From assembly GCA_030141605.1 (NCBI GenBank), contig JAQGDQ010000848.1, positions 62,249 through 88,043 of the forward strand: a stretch of DNA of 25,795 nt, written 5' to 3'. This stretch comes from Tubiluchus corallicola. Lineage: Eukaryota > Priapulida > Priapulimorpha > Priapulimorphida > Tubiluchidae. A model generated the notes under the pieces. The model was not told the origin of the DNA. It saw only the letters and a program-made list of their open reading frames with translations, and did no database searches. Positions 1-17,940 of the stretch are shown piece by piece. Position 1 is the first letter of the stretch. Every line of letters starts with the position of its first letter. The position numbers and the translations under genes are program-made.

Positions 1-142
1 TTATGTTTCAGCATAGCACAGCATTGTATCTCGTATAAATTAAAAGTGATTAAGTACCTACTGAAACGTATCAAAAATTTGCAATTTTAGAAGGAAACTG
101 CTGAAATATTTAGTGCATCCGCCGCATGTTAGTAGCCATAAA

Positions 143-656
143 CAGGGCCTATTTCAGCCTAAGCGAGGTCCGGGAAAGTGGGGGGTGTGACGTCCCCTCT
201 GGGGGGAGGGGGGCGAAGCGCCGGTGAGCGGGCGCCACCATGGTTGGCGGCCAGAAAATTTTTGAACTACTAGAACGCCGGAGAAGCATTTTCGAAGAGA
301 AAACATGGAGTTATACAGTTGTTAAAGGAAAGAACAATTGAAAGAAAGAAAAACTGCTTTATTCTCAAGACCAGTCCTTAATACTTGTGAAATAGTCAAA
401 TCAAAAACAACATCTTTGCAATATGTAATACCGTACTCTCATTCCGAACAAGCCGGTGTTAGAAATTCCGAAATTGAAAACAGCTGAACATCGGCACCGA
501 GCCGCACAAGGCAAACGGCGCGCGTGCGGCAAGAGAGGGAGAGAAGAGGCAGTATGTTCGCATAAAGCAAAAAAAATGTTACCTTTGTGCCAGGCCCCTC
601 TGAATGGTGAGGCCCCGGGGAAGTATCCCCACTTGCCCCCCTTGAAATAGGACCTG
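143..656. mobile_element. hAT-type non-autonomous DNA transposon (MITE)
   Basis: The element begins CAGGGCCTATTTCA (143-156) and ends with the inverted counterpart of CAGGTCCTATTTCA (643-656), a 14-bp terminal inverted repeat with one mismatch. It is flanked by a perfect 8-bp direct repeat GCCATAAA at 135-142 and 657-664. An 8-bp target duplication with CAGG...CCTG ends is the signature of the hAT superfamily. The 514-bp interior is G/C-rich, unlike its AT-rich surroundings, and codes for no transposase, so it would need one supplied in trans. The perfect duplication suggests a fairly recent insertion. It lies upstream of the first visible carboxypeptidase exon, probably in an intron of that gene. 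Confidence 0.88.
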
Positions 657-664
657 GCCATAAA

Positions 665-1526
665 TACCAAGAGCTTTAAAACCAACGTGATCGACAACAA
701 AAGAATTGCACAACTTTTTTTCAATTGTAAAGAAGACAATTTTTCAATTTCAACTATTGTAAAGAAAAACACATGTAGACCTACTTACATAAGCTTATCC
801 TTGCAGCAAGAGCACGGTAGTCTCTTCCTCCTTTTCTCCGGTAGATTTTAACCCTCTATGACACGTCGTTATTAAAGTGAGCATTGCTAACCAAATAATT
901 ATGCAAAAAGTCCTCCCGATAAACTGGTAACTAATATTTGTAATGACAGCCACTGCGTCATAGCACGGAAACCGTGTTCATGGAAACGATGACAGCAATA
1001 CATACGTCATTTTGTGACGCAAAATATTAAATGATTTCAATGTATATCACGAATTTAACTCTAGATTTAAGGGATGATGCACCATGGGCCTCCTGCATGT
1101 ACTAATCAGCTTATGTACGCTGATGACACGCTGTCTGATTGCTTCTACTATAACGAGTCTTTAGTATTTATTAAATTTGTACATGAAGTATGCAGCACAG
1201 TATGATATTAAGGCGAACTATACAAAAACAAAACTTTTAGCCTTCAAACCGTTAAATTATACTAAATTCCATTAGTACATGGTCGGTGGATTTCGAGCTA
1301 AATTCGCCCAACGCTCTTTAGAACCTGTTGAAGCAGCTAGACGACGAGGCGAATTTAAAAAATTAGAAACGTTTGCTTATGACTGCTGTAAAATTTACAA
1401 TTTCATTTCAAAATGCTTTGTAAGAAATATATATAGATTCTTCTAACTTGCCGCATAGAATCAAATTTACTTTCGTAGTCTAATCAAAACGCCCATAATG
1501 CTAATAAAATTTTCTTTGTTCTACAG
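665..1526. other. No gene or repeat recognised; probable intron
   Basis: AT-rich sequence without a convincing open frame. I looked here for the missing HxxEW zinc-binding exon of the carboxypeptidase and did not find it. The stretch ends in a good splice acceptor (ttctttgttctacag), so it is most likely the intron before exon 1527-1631. Confidence 0.5.
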
Positions 1527-8849
<7,323 letters not shown>

Positions 8850-8866
8850 TAGTACAGTAATTGCAA

Positions 8867-8872
8867 AATAAA
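8867..8872 (+). promoter_or_regulatory. Poly(A) signal AATAAA of the carboxypeptidase gene
   Basis: AATAAA begins 18 bases after the stop codon and is followed by a GT-rich stretch (gtgttctt). This implies a very short 3' UTR. Confidence 0.75.
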
Positions 8873-9292
8873 GTGTTCTTAAAATTCTCAGTTGGAGTTC
8901 TTGGTTTACTTGGAGCTAGAATTATATACTTCTACTGTCGACAGGCTAATTCCTGTAACTCATTTCTTCGAACTTAGTCGCCGAAACTACTACTTCCGTT
9001 TACGTCGCTTCCTTGTGCAGGCGCATAACAATAGAATAGATTGAACTAAGCGCTCTGTTAAATTGTTTGAAATCAACGTTGCAGTTTTTCAAACAAGAAA
9101 GTCTTTTGCCGGGCGTAAACGGTGGTGATAAAAAAAATTCGAACTTGCCTTCCCAGACAATTGATTGCTGACTGATTACCACTAATTAACAGCACATTTG
9201 AAAAAAACAAAATCGTCGATTAACAAAAACTGTTTTTAAATCGATAGGAACTTTTTCTGCATCTGGGCCAAGTTTCGCAAGGCAGTCACTTT
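8873..9292. other. Downstream flank, nothing recognised
   Basis: No gene, RNA or transposon end recognised between the carboxypeptidase 3' end and the 73-bp satellite. Confidence 0.5.
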
Positions 9293-10270
9293 GTTAACGA
9301 CGCAGCTTTTAATAAATATTAGCGAATGTAATAACGATGTCATTAACCTATCAATAGCACAACTGTTAAGTTTACGACGTCCTGTTAATATTTAGTGAAT
9401 GTAATAACGATGTCGTCAACTTATTAATAGCACAACTGTTAAGTTTACGATGTCCTGCTAATATTTAGTAAATGTAATAACGATGCCGTTAACTTATTAA
9501 TAGCACAACTGTTAAGTTTACGACGTCCTGCTAATATTTAGTGAATGTAATAACGATGTCGTCAACTTATTAATAGCACAACTGTTAAGTTTACGATGTC
9601 CTGCTAATATTTAGTAAATGTAATAACGATGCCGTTAACTTATTAATAGCACAACTGTTAAGTTTACGACGTCCTGCTAATATTTAGTGAATGTAATAAC
9701 GATGTTGTCAACTTATTAATAGCACAACTGTTAAGTTTACGATGTCCTGCTAATATTTAGTAAATGTAATAACGATGCCGTCAACTTATTAATAGCACAA
9801 CTGTTAAGTTTACGACGTCCTGTTAATATTTAGTGAATGTAATAACGATGCCGTTAACTTATTAATAGCACAACTGTTAAGTTTACCACGTCCTGTTAAT
9901 ATTTAGCGAATGTAATAACGATGTCATTAACCTATCAATAGCACAACTGTTAAGTTTACGACGTCCTGTTAATATTTAGTGAATGTAATAACGATGCCGT
10001 CAACTTATTAATACCACAACTGTTAAGTTTACGACGTCCTGCTAATATTTAGTAAATGTAATAACGATGCCGTTAACTTATTAATAGCACAACTGTTAAG
10101 TTTACGACGTCCTGTTAATATTTAATGAATGTAATAACGATGCCGTCAACTTATTAATGCCACAACTGTTAAGTTTACGACGTCCTGTTAATATTTAGTG
10201 AATGTAATAACGATGCCATCAACTTATTAATAGTCTAAGTGTTAAATTAACCATGTCGTTAACTTACTGA
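9293..10270 (+). repeat. 73-bp satellite array, about 13 units
   Basis: Unit boundaries at gtttac recur exactly every 73 bases from 9370 to 10173 (12 clean units), with one degenerate unit before and a partial one after. Each unit carries acgacgtcctg, aatgtaataacgatg and aacttattaatagcacaact. Units 1-6 alternate between two variants (cgacg/tgaatg and cgatg/taaatg), giving a 146-bp higher-order repeat. The first degenerate unit and the unit at 9881 share the variant agcgaatg...gtcattaacctatcaatag, suggesting a multi-unit duplication. Confidence 0.97.
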
Positions 10271-10308
10271 TGGCTTTCTGACACTGACCCCTGGTCACTT
10301 ATATTTTT

Positions 10309-11320
10309 GATTTTAGGAAAAGATGGTAATTCAATAAAAAATAGGATAGGCAGTTTAAAATGGAATAAAATTTTAAACTTACTACTTTTGTGGCTCTTCG
10401 TGGTGCATGAGAGAAATCTGCATTCGCTTCAATTAGACTCCCGTGTTTCTATGCTTTTTCCCGCGCATAAACTGCAATAATTAAGAGTTAATAATTAAAA
10501 TATGCTAATACACTTACTGTGTGAATTGCTGCGATGAACGCCCAAAAGCAGCCAAAAAATCTTAACATTATGCGTTGAGATTTTTTTAAAAGTTTACTAT
10601 GTTAACCGTACCTGCTTGTCCTTCTTGCTGGAAGGCACTCATCACCGTCCTGTGAATACAAGGAAACCAACCACGGTACAGATTACAAGTCCCGTTGATC
10701 CAAAAGTATCTCTACGTCTGTTTGCTTGCATGTATTGCTTGCATTGCAAATCTTCTGAAATTTGTGAATCTTCTTTAAGACGTCTGTCATCCAGAACCAC
10801 AATAAGAAATGATTTGTATCCAAAACGCTGTTGCTACGAACTCACCAACAAGCATTTATGACATCATGACCACTTACGTCCGGATATTAGAGGGAATGTT
10901 AGCGATTAATATTAAAATATAGCATTTTTAATTAGAACAAAACTTATTATAAGGTATAATTTTACAACTTAATCTCGTGCAACTTAGTTTTCGGCTGGAA
11001 ATGGGACGGACACTAAAAACACGCGTAAGAAATGGGAAATATATATGGCTTTAAAAAACTTACTTTAATTAAAGCTGCATCAATGGCAGTAATAAGGTAA
11101 TTAACCTTAGTTATAAAGTAATAAAGTAAATAGAGTAAATAAACGACAGCGATGGTGATGACCGAAAGATAATTGTAGCGAGGGAAATGATGACGACAAT
11201 GGCGACGGCGATGACAACGTCGACGACGGTAACAGCAATTAAGGTGTGGTAACAATCATAACAAAACGGACCTCTAATCGGATTAGAGATCTACATACCA
11301 AACCAAAAAACTGATTCAAC
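10309..11320 (+). repeat. Triplicated non-coding locus, copy A
   Basis: Contains four landmarks that recur in the same order in copy B: ataggatagg...ggaataaaatttt (10343), tgcttgtccttcttgctgga (10612), ttctttaagacgtctg (10771) and acgctgttgctacga (10824). Its distal part (11000-11320), ending in gattagagatctacata...ccaaacc, recurs in copy C. No open frame is convincing. It may be a segmental tandem duplication or an unknown non-autonomous element. Confidence 0.75.
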
Positions 11321-11451
11321 AAAAAAACTTTTGAGTCTCGACTGTCCCAGCCCACGCCCATTCCATTACATTTGAGCTAGGGGTCTCTGTGAGTTTCATG
11401 ACCCAAGGACCTGTGAGCTTGCGAGTCATTAAGGAAACATTAACGCATAAA

Positions 11452-11539
11452 GAATAATAATAATAATAATAACAATAATAATAATTATAATAATAATAAT
11501 AGTAATAGTAATAATAATAGTAATAATAAAAAAATAATA

Positions 11540-11596
<57 letters not shown>

Positions 11597-11629
11597 GTAA
11601 TAGTAATAGTAATAGTAATAGTAATAGTA

Positions 11630-11720
<91 letters not shown>
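11452..11720 (-). repeat. (TAA)n microsatellite
   Basis: About 270 bases of TAA repeats with interspersed TAG units, including a block of regularly alternating agtaat hexamers near 11594-11636. The minus-strand poly-Leu/poly-Tyr frame across it is an artefact. Confidence 0.97.
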
Positions 11721-11722
<2 letters not shown>

Positions 11723-11789
11723 GGCGGTAAAACAAAAAGATTCTACTATGTAGCAAAGTCTTAAAAATTTACTAATACAGTCACAATAT

Positions 11790-12830
11790 GTGGCAAGTCA
11801 AGTACTGTAAAACTAGTGCTTGTTCTTGTCTACTTAAGAAACGACCACTTTTTATGTTCTTGGATCTACGTGACCAACCCATGTCCTCACACGAGTATAG
11901 ACATGGAAATTTTAGATGCAAAATCACTCGCGATGAGCAACCAAACACATATAGGAAAATATTAATATCATGCACTCGAAAAGTTTGTAGAATTTGCATA
12001 CTTGCTGTCCATCTTACTGAAACACATGAAGTTATGCACGTCATTTCAATCAAAAATAGGATAGGTTGTTTAAAACGGAATAAAATTTTTAAACTTATCA
12101 CTTCGGTGGTTCTTCGTGATGTAGGAGAAACATCTACATTCGTCTCAGCTCTTTCAGAACTCCCCTGTTTCTACCACTTCTTTTCTCGCCCAGAAACTGC
12201 AATAATCAAGAGTTAGTAATTAAAAATAAGCTATTACAATCACTGTATGAGTATCATCATGTCAAAAAGCCTAATCATTGCTTAATTTACTAGAAAATGT
12301 CTAGGCTATTTTTGTGTTTTTGAGATTACGTGATCAATTCCTGCTTTGGAAACTTAAGTTACGTAAGTGTGGACGTGGCAATTTTAGCTGCACAATCACT
12401 CGCGGTCATTATCTAAATGCAATCAAGAGATTCTTAACACTATGCATTCCAAAAGTTTTTAAAGCATACTCCGTGTACCCGTATATCTGCTTGTCCTTAT
12501 TGCTGGAAAGCAAAAATTCATAACCATTGTATGAATAGAAGGAAACCAAACACAGTGCAAGTTACCGTTACAACTCCCGTCTGTTCAAAAGTATCTCCAT
12601 GTAATTTTCTTGCTTTAGTTAAAATGAAAAACATTATGTTTGTTAGGTGCAACATCGTCTGAAATTTGTGGACCTTTTTTAAGACGTCTGCCATGTCCCG
12701 ATAAAAAATGTCTTGTCTCCAACACGCTGTTGCTACGAAGTCACGAACAAGCATTTATGACATCACATATAACAGCTACTTACGTCAGAATGTTAGTGGA
12801 ATGCTAGCGATAAGCTAACTGGTTCTGATG
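11790..12830 (+). repeat. Triplicated non-coding locus, copy B
   Basis: Carries the copy A landmarks at 12056 (ataggatagg), 12486 (tgcttgtccttattgctgga), 12678 (aagacgtctg) and 12723 (acgctgttgctacga). It also contains an internal duplication: ggaaattttagatgc (about 11905) and ggcaattttagctgc (about 12379) each start about 100 bases of similar sequence. Two open frames (11788-12216, 12314-12523) align with each other over this duplication but have no recognisable domain, and the second has no ATG at its start. Confidence 0.75.
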
Positions 12831-13158
12831 CAAGAACCACTTTTGCAAAGAGCAGATAGAAAAATTCGCGATAACCATCAAAACACAGATAAGTAATCTC
12901 AATATCATGTTGTCTAAAAAATTTTAAAATTCGTGTATCTACTATCCATCTTGCTGGAACTACATGCACGTCCTACAAAAACTAGAAAATCGACCACACT
13001 CTGTTACAAACCTCATTGGTCAAAATATATCTTTACGCCTGTAATAAGCAACTTATGCTAAAATAAAATAATACTAATAAGAAAGAAATAGAAAGCCAGG
13101 CAATGGCTTTCCAGAAATAATAAAAATTATACGTTGTTACCTTCAAGGTACTTCTGAA

Positions 13159-13857
13159 GAGTGTGAACCTTCTTTAAGACGTCTGCATACCGAAATGTTT
13201 TTTACCCAGATTGTGAACCTTCTTTAAGACGTCTGCATACCGAAATGTCTTGTACCCAGATTGTGAACCTTCTTTAAGACGTCTGCATACCGAAATGTCT
13301 TGTACCCAGATTGTGAACCTTTAAGACGTCTGCATACCGAAATGTCTTGTACCCAGATTGTGAACCTTCTTTAAGACGTCTGCATACCGAAATGTCTAGT
13401 ACCCAGATTGTGAACCCTCTTTAAGACATCTGCATACCGAAATGTCTTGTACCCAGATTGTGAACCTTCTTTAAGACGTCTGCATACCGAAATGTCTTGT
13501 ACCCAGATTGTGAACCTTCTGTAAGACGTCTGCATACCGAAATGTCTTGTACCCAGATTGTGAAGCTTCTTTAAGACGTCTGCATACCGAAATGTCTTGT
13601 ACCCAGATTATGAACATTCTTTAAGACGTCTGTATACCGAAATGTCTTGTACCCAGATTGTGAACCTTCTTTAAGACGTCTGCATACCGAAATGTCTTGT
13701 ACCCAGATTGTGAACCTTCTTTAAGACGTCTGCATACCGAAATGTCTTGTACCCAGATTGTGAACCTTCTTTAAGACGTCTGCATACCGAAATGTCTTGT
13801 ACCCAGATTGTGAACCTTCTTTAAGACGTCTGCATACCGAAATGTCTTGTACCCAGA
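13159..13857 (+). repeat. 50-bp minisatellite, 14 units
   Basis: Units start at ttgtgaacc and recur every 50 bases (13211 to 13808), except one of 47 bases beginning at 13311. Each holds the 8-bp palindrome AGACGTCT and ends ttgtacccag. Units are nearly identical, indicating recent expansion or homogenisation. The single-copy equivalents are at 10762-10822 (copy A) and 12665-12722 (copy B). Confidence 0.97.
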
Positions 13858-14090
13858 AACGCTGTTGCTACGAACTCATCAAAAAGTATTTGTGACGTCA
13901 CCCATAGTGACTAATTAAAATGGTATATCAGAAAATTAGCAGAACATTAGAAGAACCACTATACTCTTGGCAAGAACAGATGTTACTAAAATAAGGCATT
14001 TAAGAAGAATAAGCGACATAATTCTGCAATTTAGTTTCTCGCCACTTAATTTTTGCCTCAAAATGAGTCGCATACTAATAACAGAGGCAA

Positions 14091-14512
14091 ATAATATAGT
14101 ATAATATAATATAATATAATATAATGTAATGTAATGTAATGTAATGTAATATAATATAATATAATATAATATAATATAATATAATATAATATAATATAAT
14201 ATAATATAATATAATATAATATAATATAATATAATATAATATAATATAATATAATATAATATAATATAATATAATATAACATAACATAACATAACATAAC
14301 ATAACATAACATAACATAACATAACATAACATAACATAACATAACATAACATAACATAACATAACATAACATAACAACATAACATAACATAACATAACAT
14401 AACATAACATAACATAACATAACATAACATAACATAACATAACATAACATAACATAACATAACATAACATAACATAACATAACATAACATAACATAACAT
14501 AATATAATAGTT
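14091..14512. repeat. Pentanucleotide array (ATAAT)n-(ATAAC)n
   Basis: A run of ATAAT with five GTAAT units (14126-14150) changes sharply at about 14276 to pure ATAAC. One unit is shortened near 14376, and a few ATAAT return at the end. The long minus-strand MLCYV/ILYYI frames (14058-14577) are translations of this array. Confidence 0.98.
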
Positions 14513-15136
14513 ATGGGGAAATGATATGCCTGTGTAAAACCTACTTTAGTTAAAGCTAATCTAACGTAAACAACCAAACAAATGCTACATTAGAAAACGA
14601 AAGGAAAATTTAATTTACAAAACTCGAGAAAAATGGCAACTTATAGTCATTCTTTGATCTCAAGTAATTAGTTATTATAATTGTAATGATACAGTTTATC
14701 AATTCTTTATAACAATGACACGTAGGTCTGAAATTAACCACTCTAATTACAAAATAGAAAATTTTTTGACGTATTTTATTCTTGCCTAATGCCAGATGCT
14801 GTATGATTTTTTTCTAGTGAATGAGCCAAAGTGTTGCTTCAGCAAGACAGTTAGAAAAACAGTTTCAACTGCCTCAAAGATTAAGTAAAAATGTATAAAA
14901 GTTCTTTGAGCAGTAAGTTTAAAGCGCAGAAGTTTTTGAACTAGATTGCACACAAAAGAAGGCGGCTAAAGAAACAACAAATATACAAATAAACTGCGCG
15001 AGTTTCAAGAAGATTTCGCTACTGCCAAATCTTAATGATTAATATGTCAATAACAACGGTAATGATAATGAGACAACGATGATGATCATAGTAATAAAGA
15101 TGATAACGGTGTCGATGACAATCGCAGTCACGATGA

Positions 15137-15161
15137 TATTTATTTATTTATTTATTTATTT
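15137..15161 (+). repeat. (TTTA)n microsatellite
   Basis: Six consecutive TTTA units followed by ttcacatgaatag. Copy A lacks it at the corresponding position. It could be the A-rich tail of a tiny minus-strand retroposon, but I see no body. Confidence 0.7.
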
Positions 15162-15438
15162 CACATGAATAGTATATCATACTAGTGGTGATGATGTTGA
15201 TTATGACAGGATCACTAAGATTAGAGACCTGTAGACCAAACCTGAACAATTGATTCACAAGGAGAATTCCTTAAACACAAATATACTTCAAAACTGCTGA
15301 TAAAAACAGATGTAACTTGCGATCTATAAAGTCTTAATAAACATGGCAGTACGGGGAAATAAACAAGAAGATTTGCATTTATATCTAAACAACAAATAGA
15401 AATAACAAAAAATAGCATCTTGTTTACGCCACTAGATA

Positions 15439-16000
15439 GGGGAGACCCGGGTAAAGTGGATCACTTAAGGGTTTTCGCTCATAGAGTGCAAGACGTTTGA
15501 TCTGTAACAATCAATTACATGTCCTATTCTTCCGTAGGAAACTCTGCTATATTCGTGTGGTAAAAACTTATAATTACTATTACTCGTTTAACATATAATT
15601 CCGAAATACGAAACCAAAATTTCTAGGGCAAAGTGGATCTTTTACGGGCATAGTGGATCATACCGGAGCGGTTGAGCTCAACTAACTAACAATATTTTTT
15701 AAATCGATTTTGTTTATTTTGCAAAAGTAAATTGATATGAAGCAGCAGTGAACCATCCATCATATGTAAAAATAGTAGCGAATAAATCTGCACTAATTGG
15801 AATTTATCATCTATAAAAGTGAAAAGTCGCAAGAAAGTGGGTGAAAAACTTATTTTTGTGTACCGCGCTTAGACAAACTTAGAGTACACAGTAGATGATG
15901 ACGCAACATCACACAGTGCGTAGACCACGACGCCTTACGGAAAAAGAGCAAGCACATTTGATCCGCTTTGCCCAGTGATCCACTTTACCCGGGTCTCCCC
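15439..16000. mobile_element. 562-bp MITE with 27-bp perfect terminal inverted repeats
   Basis: The left end GGGGAGACCCGGGTAAAGTG...CACT (15439-15465) is exactly mirrored at 15974-16000. TA flanks both ends (15437-15438, 16001-16002), fitting a TA target duplication as in Tc1/mariner/pogo-like elements. Subterminal copies of the end motif occur inside: caaagtggatc at 15631, catagtggatca at 15651 and, inverted, gatccgctttgccc at 15960. These could be extra transposase-binding sites. No transposase is encoded. The superfamily is inferred from the TA only. Confidence 0.88.
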
Positions 16001-16002
16001 TA

Positions 16003-16404
16003 AATAGTTTAGGCTTGAAAGAATTTGCGTACTTGACAAATTATGCAGAGGAGGGGAACTAAACCAAGTTCTCGTTGTATCGTCGCTTCAAAGCTCCTTG
16101 CGTTTCCAATTCCCACATGAACTTGAAGTGCCGCCACTAATAATTTCTTACTTTCGTACTGAAACAATTTAGCACTAATTAGCACTAATTTTTAATAGCG
16201 TGAAGCTATGTTAGTTTGCTTAATTGAAGCTCTTGAAGGATTTTGTCCTTTTCGCGTGTAACACATCCAAAATTTACCTTCCTCAACAGATGTGCAGATT
16301 CAAAAGCTGGTAACCACGGAGGTTTGCTACCAATCTTTATGACGTCACTGAACAGGACAATATTATATTTAGCTGTCTGTTAACGTATCTATTAAGTTTA
16401 GGCA
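16003..16404. other. Nothing recognised
   Basis: AT-rich sequence between two MITEs. There is a short attagcacta direct repeat near 16172-16192, otherwise nothing. Confidence 0.5.
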
Positions 16405-16767
16405 TTAACCCTTTCATACCCGTTGTATCCCGTGGGATACGAGAATATTTTCTGCTTTTAAAATTAATAAAATTTTAAAACTGACATTTATTTCATCTGT
16501 TAATAGTTATTTTGATTTAAGCCAATAACAATAGACTAAAAATGGTGATAAAATGGCAAACTAAAAAAAAATACTTTAAAAAATTATCAGCAGTTGCAAA
16601 ATGAAGCACATTTTATGCTTCCATTGAATCCCAATGTATCCCGTGGGATACTGGCGGGCACAGGTAGAAAAACATAATTATTATGTGTAAACAAGATGGA
16701 CATACTGAACAAAAGTACCAAGCCAAAAAATTGTTATTAAAAAATAATTTGGGACTGAAAGGGTTAA
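16405..16767. mobile_element. piggyBac-like MITE, copy 2 (both ends intact)
   Basis: TTAA-CCCTTTCATACCC at the left and GGGACTGAAAGGG-TTAA at the right. The TTAA target duplication and CCCTTTCA ends point to the piggyBac superfamily. The 15-base core tatcccgtgggatac occurs twice in the same orientation, near each end (16427-16440 and 16637-16650), and can form a 7-bp stem (GTATCCC/GGGATAC). Compared with copy 1 it lacks about 95 internal bases. Confidence 0.88.
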
Positions 16768-17393
16768 GGGTGCTCTGCCGGAGTCAATAAGGTTTTTCAG
16801 ATGACCTTCTGTGTATGTGGTGGCGTAACTACGCATTTGCGGGGATGGGACCACGCAAGTAAAGTGGCCTGCGATGACGAACGAATTAATCATATTTCAC
16901 GGGGATTTGCTACGCAAAACCATTTTCAACGGGATTACAAGTTAAGAGTAACAGCGATTACGATTAAATTTAGGCTATCATAATCAACACACGACATTCC
17001 TCCCTTTAGTTAAGTCGCAAGGTAACAGCTGCATCGTCGTGTTAACGAAGTAGATTCGTTGCGGCTGTTAAGAAATCAGACTGCATGAAAACACCACCGT
17101 AGGAGCTAAATAAGATGGGTTGCATGCCTCTTTGACTCAATATCATAGTGAGTTCATCTTCTTATTGCGAATTTAAAAAATAAAAACTAAAGAATAAGAA
17201 TGAGAAACGAGTCAGTAAATGTACAGTTTTTTAGTTTGCATTCTACTTACATACATCAACTTTATTTAGCGAAAAAAAATCTCACTAAGATAAATTTTTA
17301 ATATCATTATTAATATTTTTTGAAGACATAGAATTCTTTTTTGAAACTATGTTTAAATATCTGCCACCGGTTTTGAATTACCTCCTCATTTTC
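16768..17393. other. Nothing recognised
   Basis: The short open frame at 16801-16983 has no recognisable domain. No RNA gene or transposon end found. Confidence 0.45.
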
Positions 17394-17610
17394 GCATGCG
17401 ATCATGTACTCTATATGGGTGAATGCGCCACAAGTGCCTGTGGTGTGCTAAAAGTACACAGAGCCAATCCGTTTTGACATAATAATACATGCATTAGAGC
17501 ATGAGATCATGTACTATATAAGAGTGAATGTGCGACAAGTGCTTGTGGTGTGCTAAACATTGCCAATTCGTTTTGACATAGTAATACATGTTTTAGAGCA
17601 TGAGATTACA
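17394..17610 (+). repeat. About 100-bp tandem duplication, two units plus a partial third
   Basis: Units begin gcatgcgatcatgtact (17394) and gcatgagatcatgtact (17499), and a third start, gcatgagatta, at 17598 is cut short. Each unit contains a small hairpin-like acaagtgcctgtggtgtgct and gttttgacatartaataca. Confidence 0.9.
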
Positions 17611-17938
17611 AGGCACTTTTCCATGTTGTCTCTACGGACTTTGTGGCGTCAATTTTTGTAACTCTACACTTTTTGTGAGCCACATGCTAACATTTTATTC
17701 AAAACTCCATATTCTTAAAACCAATGACATTAAAAATGCATGTTTTTGTACAGGTCCTCAAATAATTTATTGCCAAATATTTTTTTACGATGTTTAAATT
17801 GTAGCAAAGTCATTCATAAGTATAAATTAGGCAGACGAATGATAGATTGCTAATCGGAAAACTAATATAATGAACATTGTAGTGACATATAATGGTGCCA
17901 TCAAATGAAATTTAATAGACGATTAAATAATAAACGTA
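17611..17938. other. Nothing recognised
   Basis: The open frame at 17600-17797 is AT-rich and has no recognisable domain. Confidence 0.45.
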
Positions 17939-17940
17939 AT

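Larger units (their letters stand above)
12831..15275 (+). repeat. Triplicated non-coding locus, copy C, expanded
   Basis: Landmarks recur at 12936 (atctactatccatcttgctgg), 13172 onward (ttctttaagacgtctg, now a 50-bp array), 13859 (acgctgttgctacga), 14527 (cctactttagttaaagct) and 15212 (actaagattagagacct). Between shared landmarks this copy has gained the 50-bp minisatellite and the pentanucleotide array. It also holds a small hairpin at 13091-13111 (GAAAGCCA ggcaa TGGCTTTC). Confidence 0.7.

Noticed and set aside
401-772. Frames at 401-772 (minus) and 456-650 (plus)
   Set aside because: They lie across the hAT MITE, have no recognisable domain, and are explained by its G/C-rich interior.
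1-1526. Upstream HxxE exon of the carboxypeptidase
   Set aside because: Searched by eye in all plus-strand frames for H-x-R-E-W or similar; not found, so it must lie left of the window.
11316-11756. 146-codon poly-Leu/Tyr minus-strand frame
   Set aside because: Artefact of the TAA microsatellite.
12314-12523. Separate small gene
   Set aside because: The frame starts at GTG, not ATG, lies wholly in duplicated non-coding sequence, and has no known domain.
13159-13857. CRISPR array
   Set aside because: The 50-, 73- and 35-bp arrays have no unique spacers, and the genome is eukaryotic.
13936-14577. Long minus-strand frames of MLCYV and ILYYI repeats, up to 213 codons
   Set aside because: They are translations of the pentanucleotide array. 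A 5-base unit without stops gives repeating 5-residue peptides in every frame.
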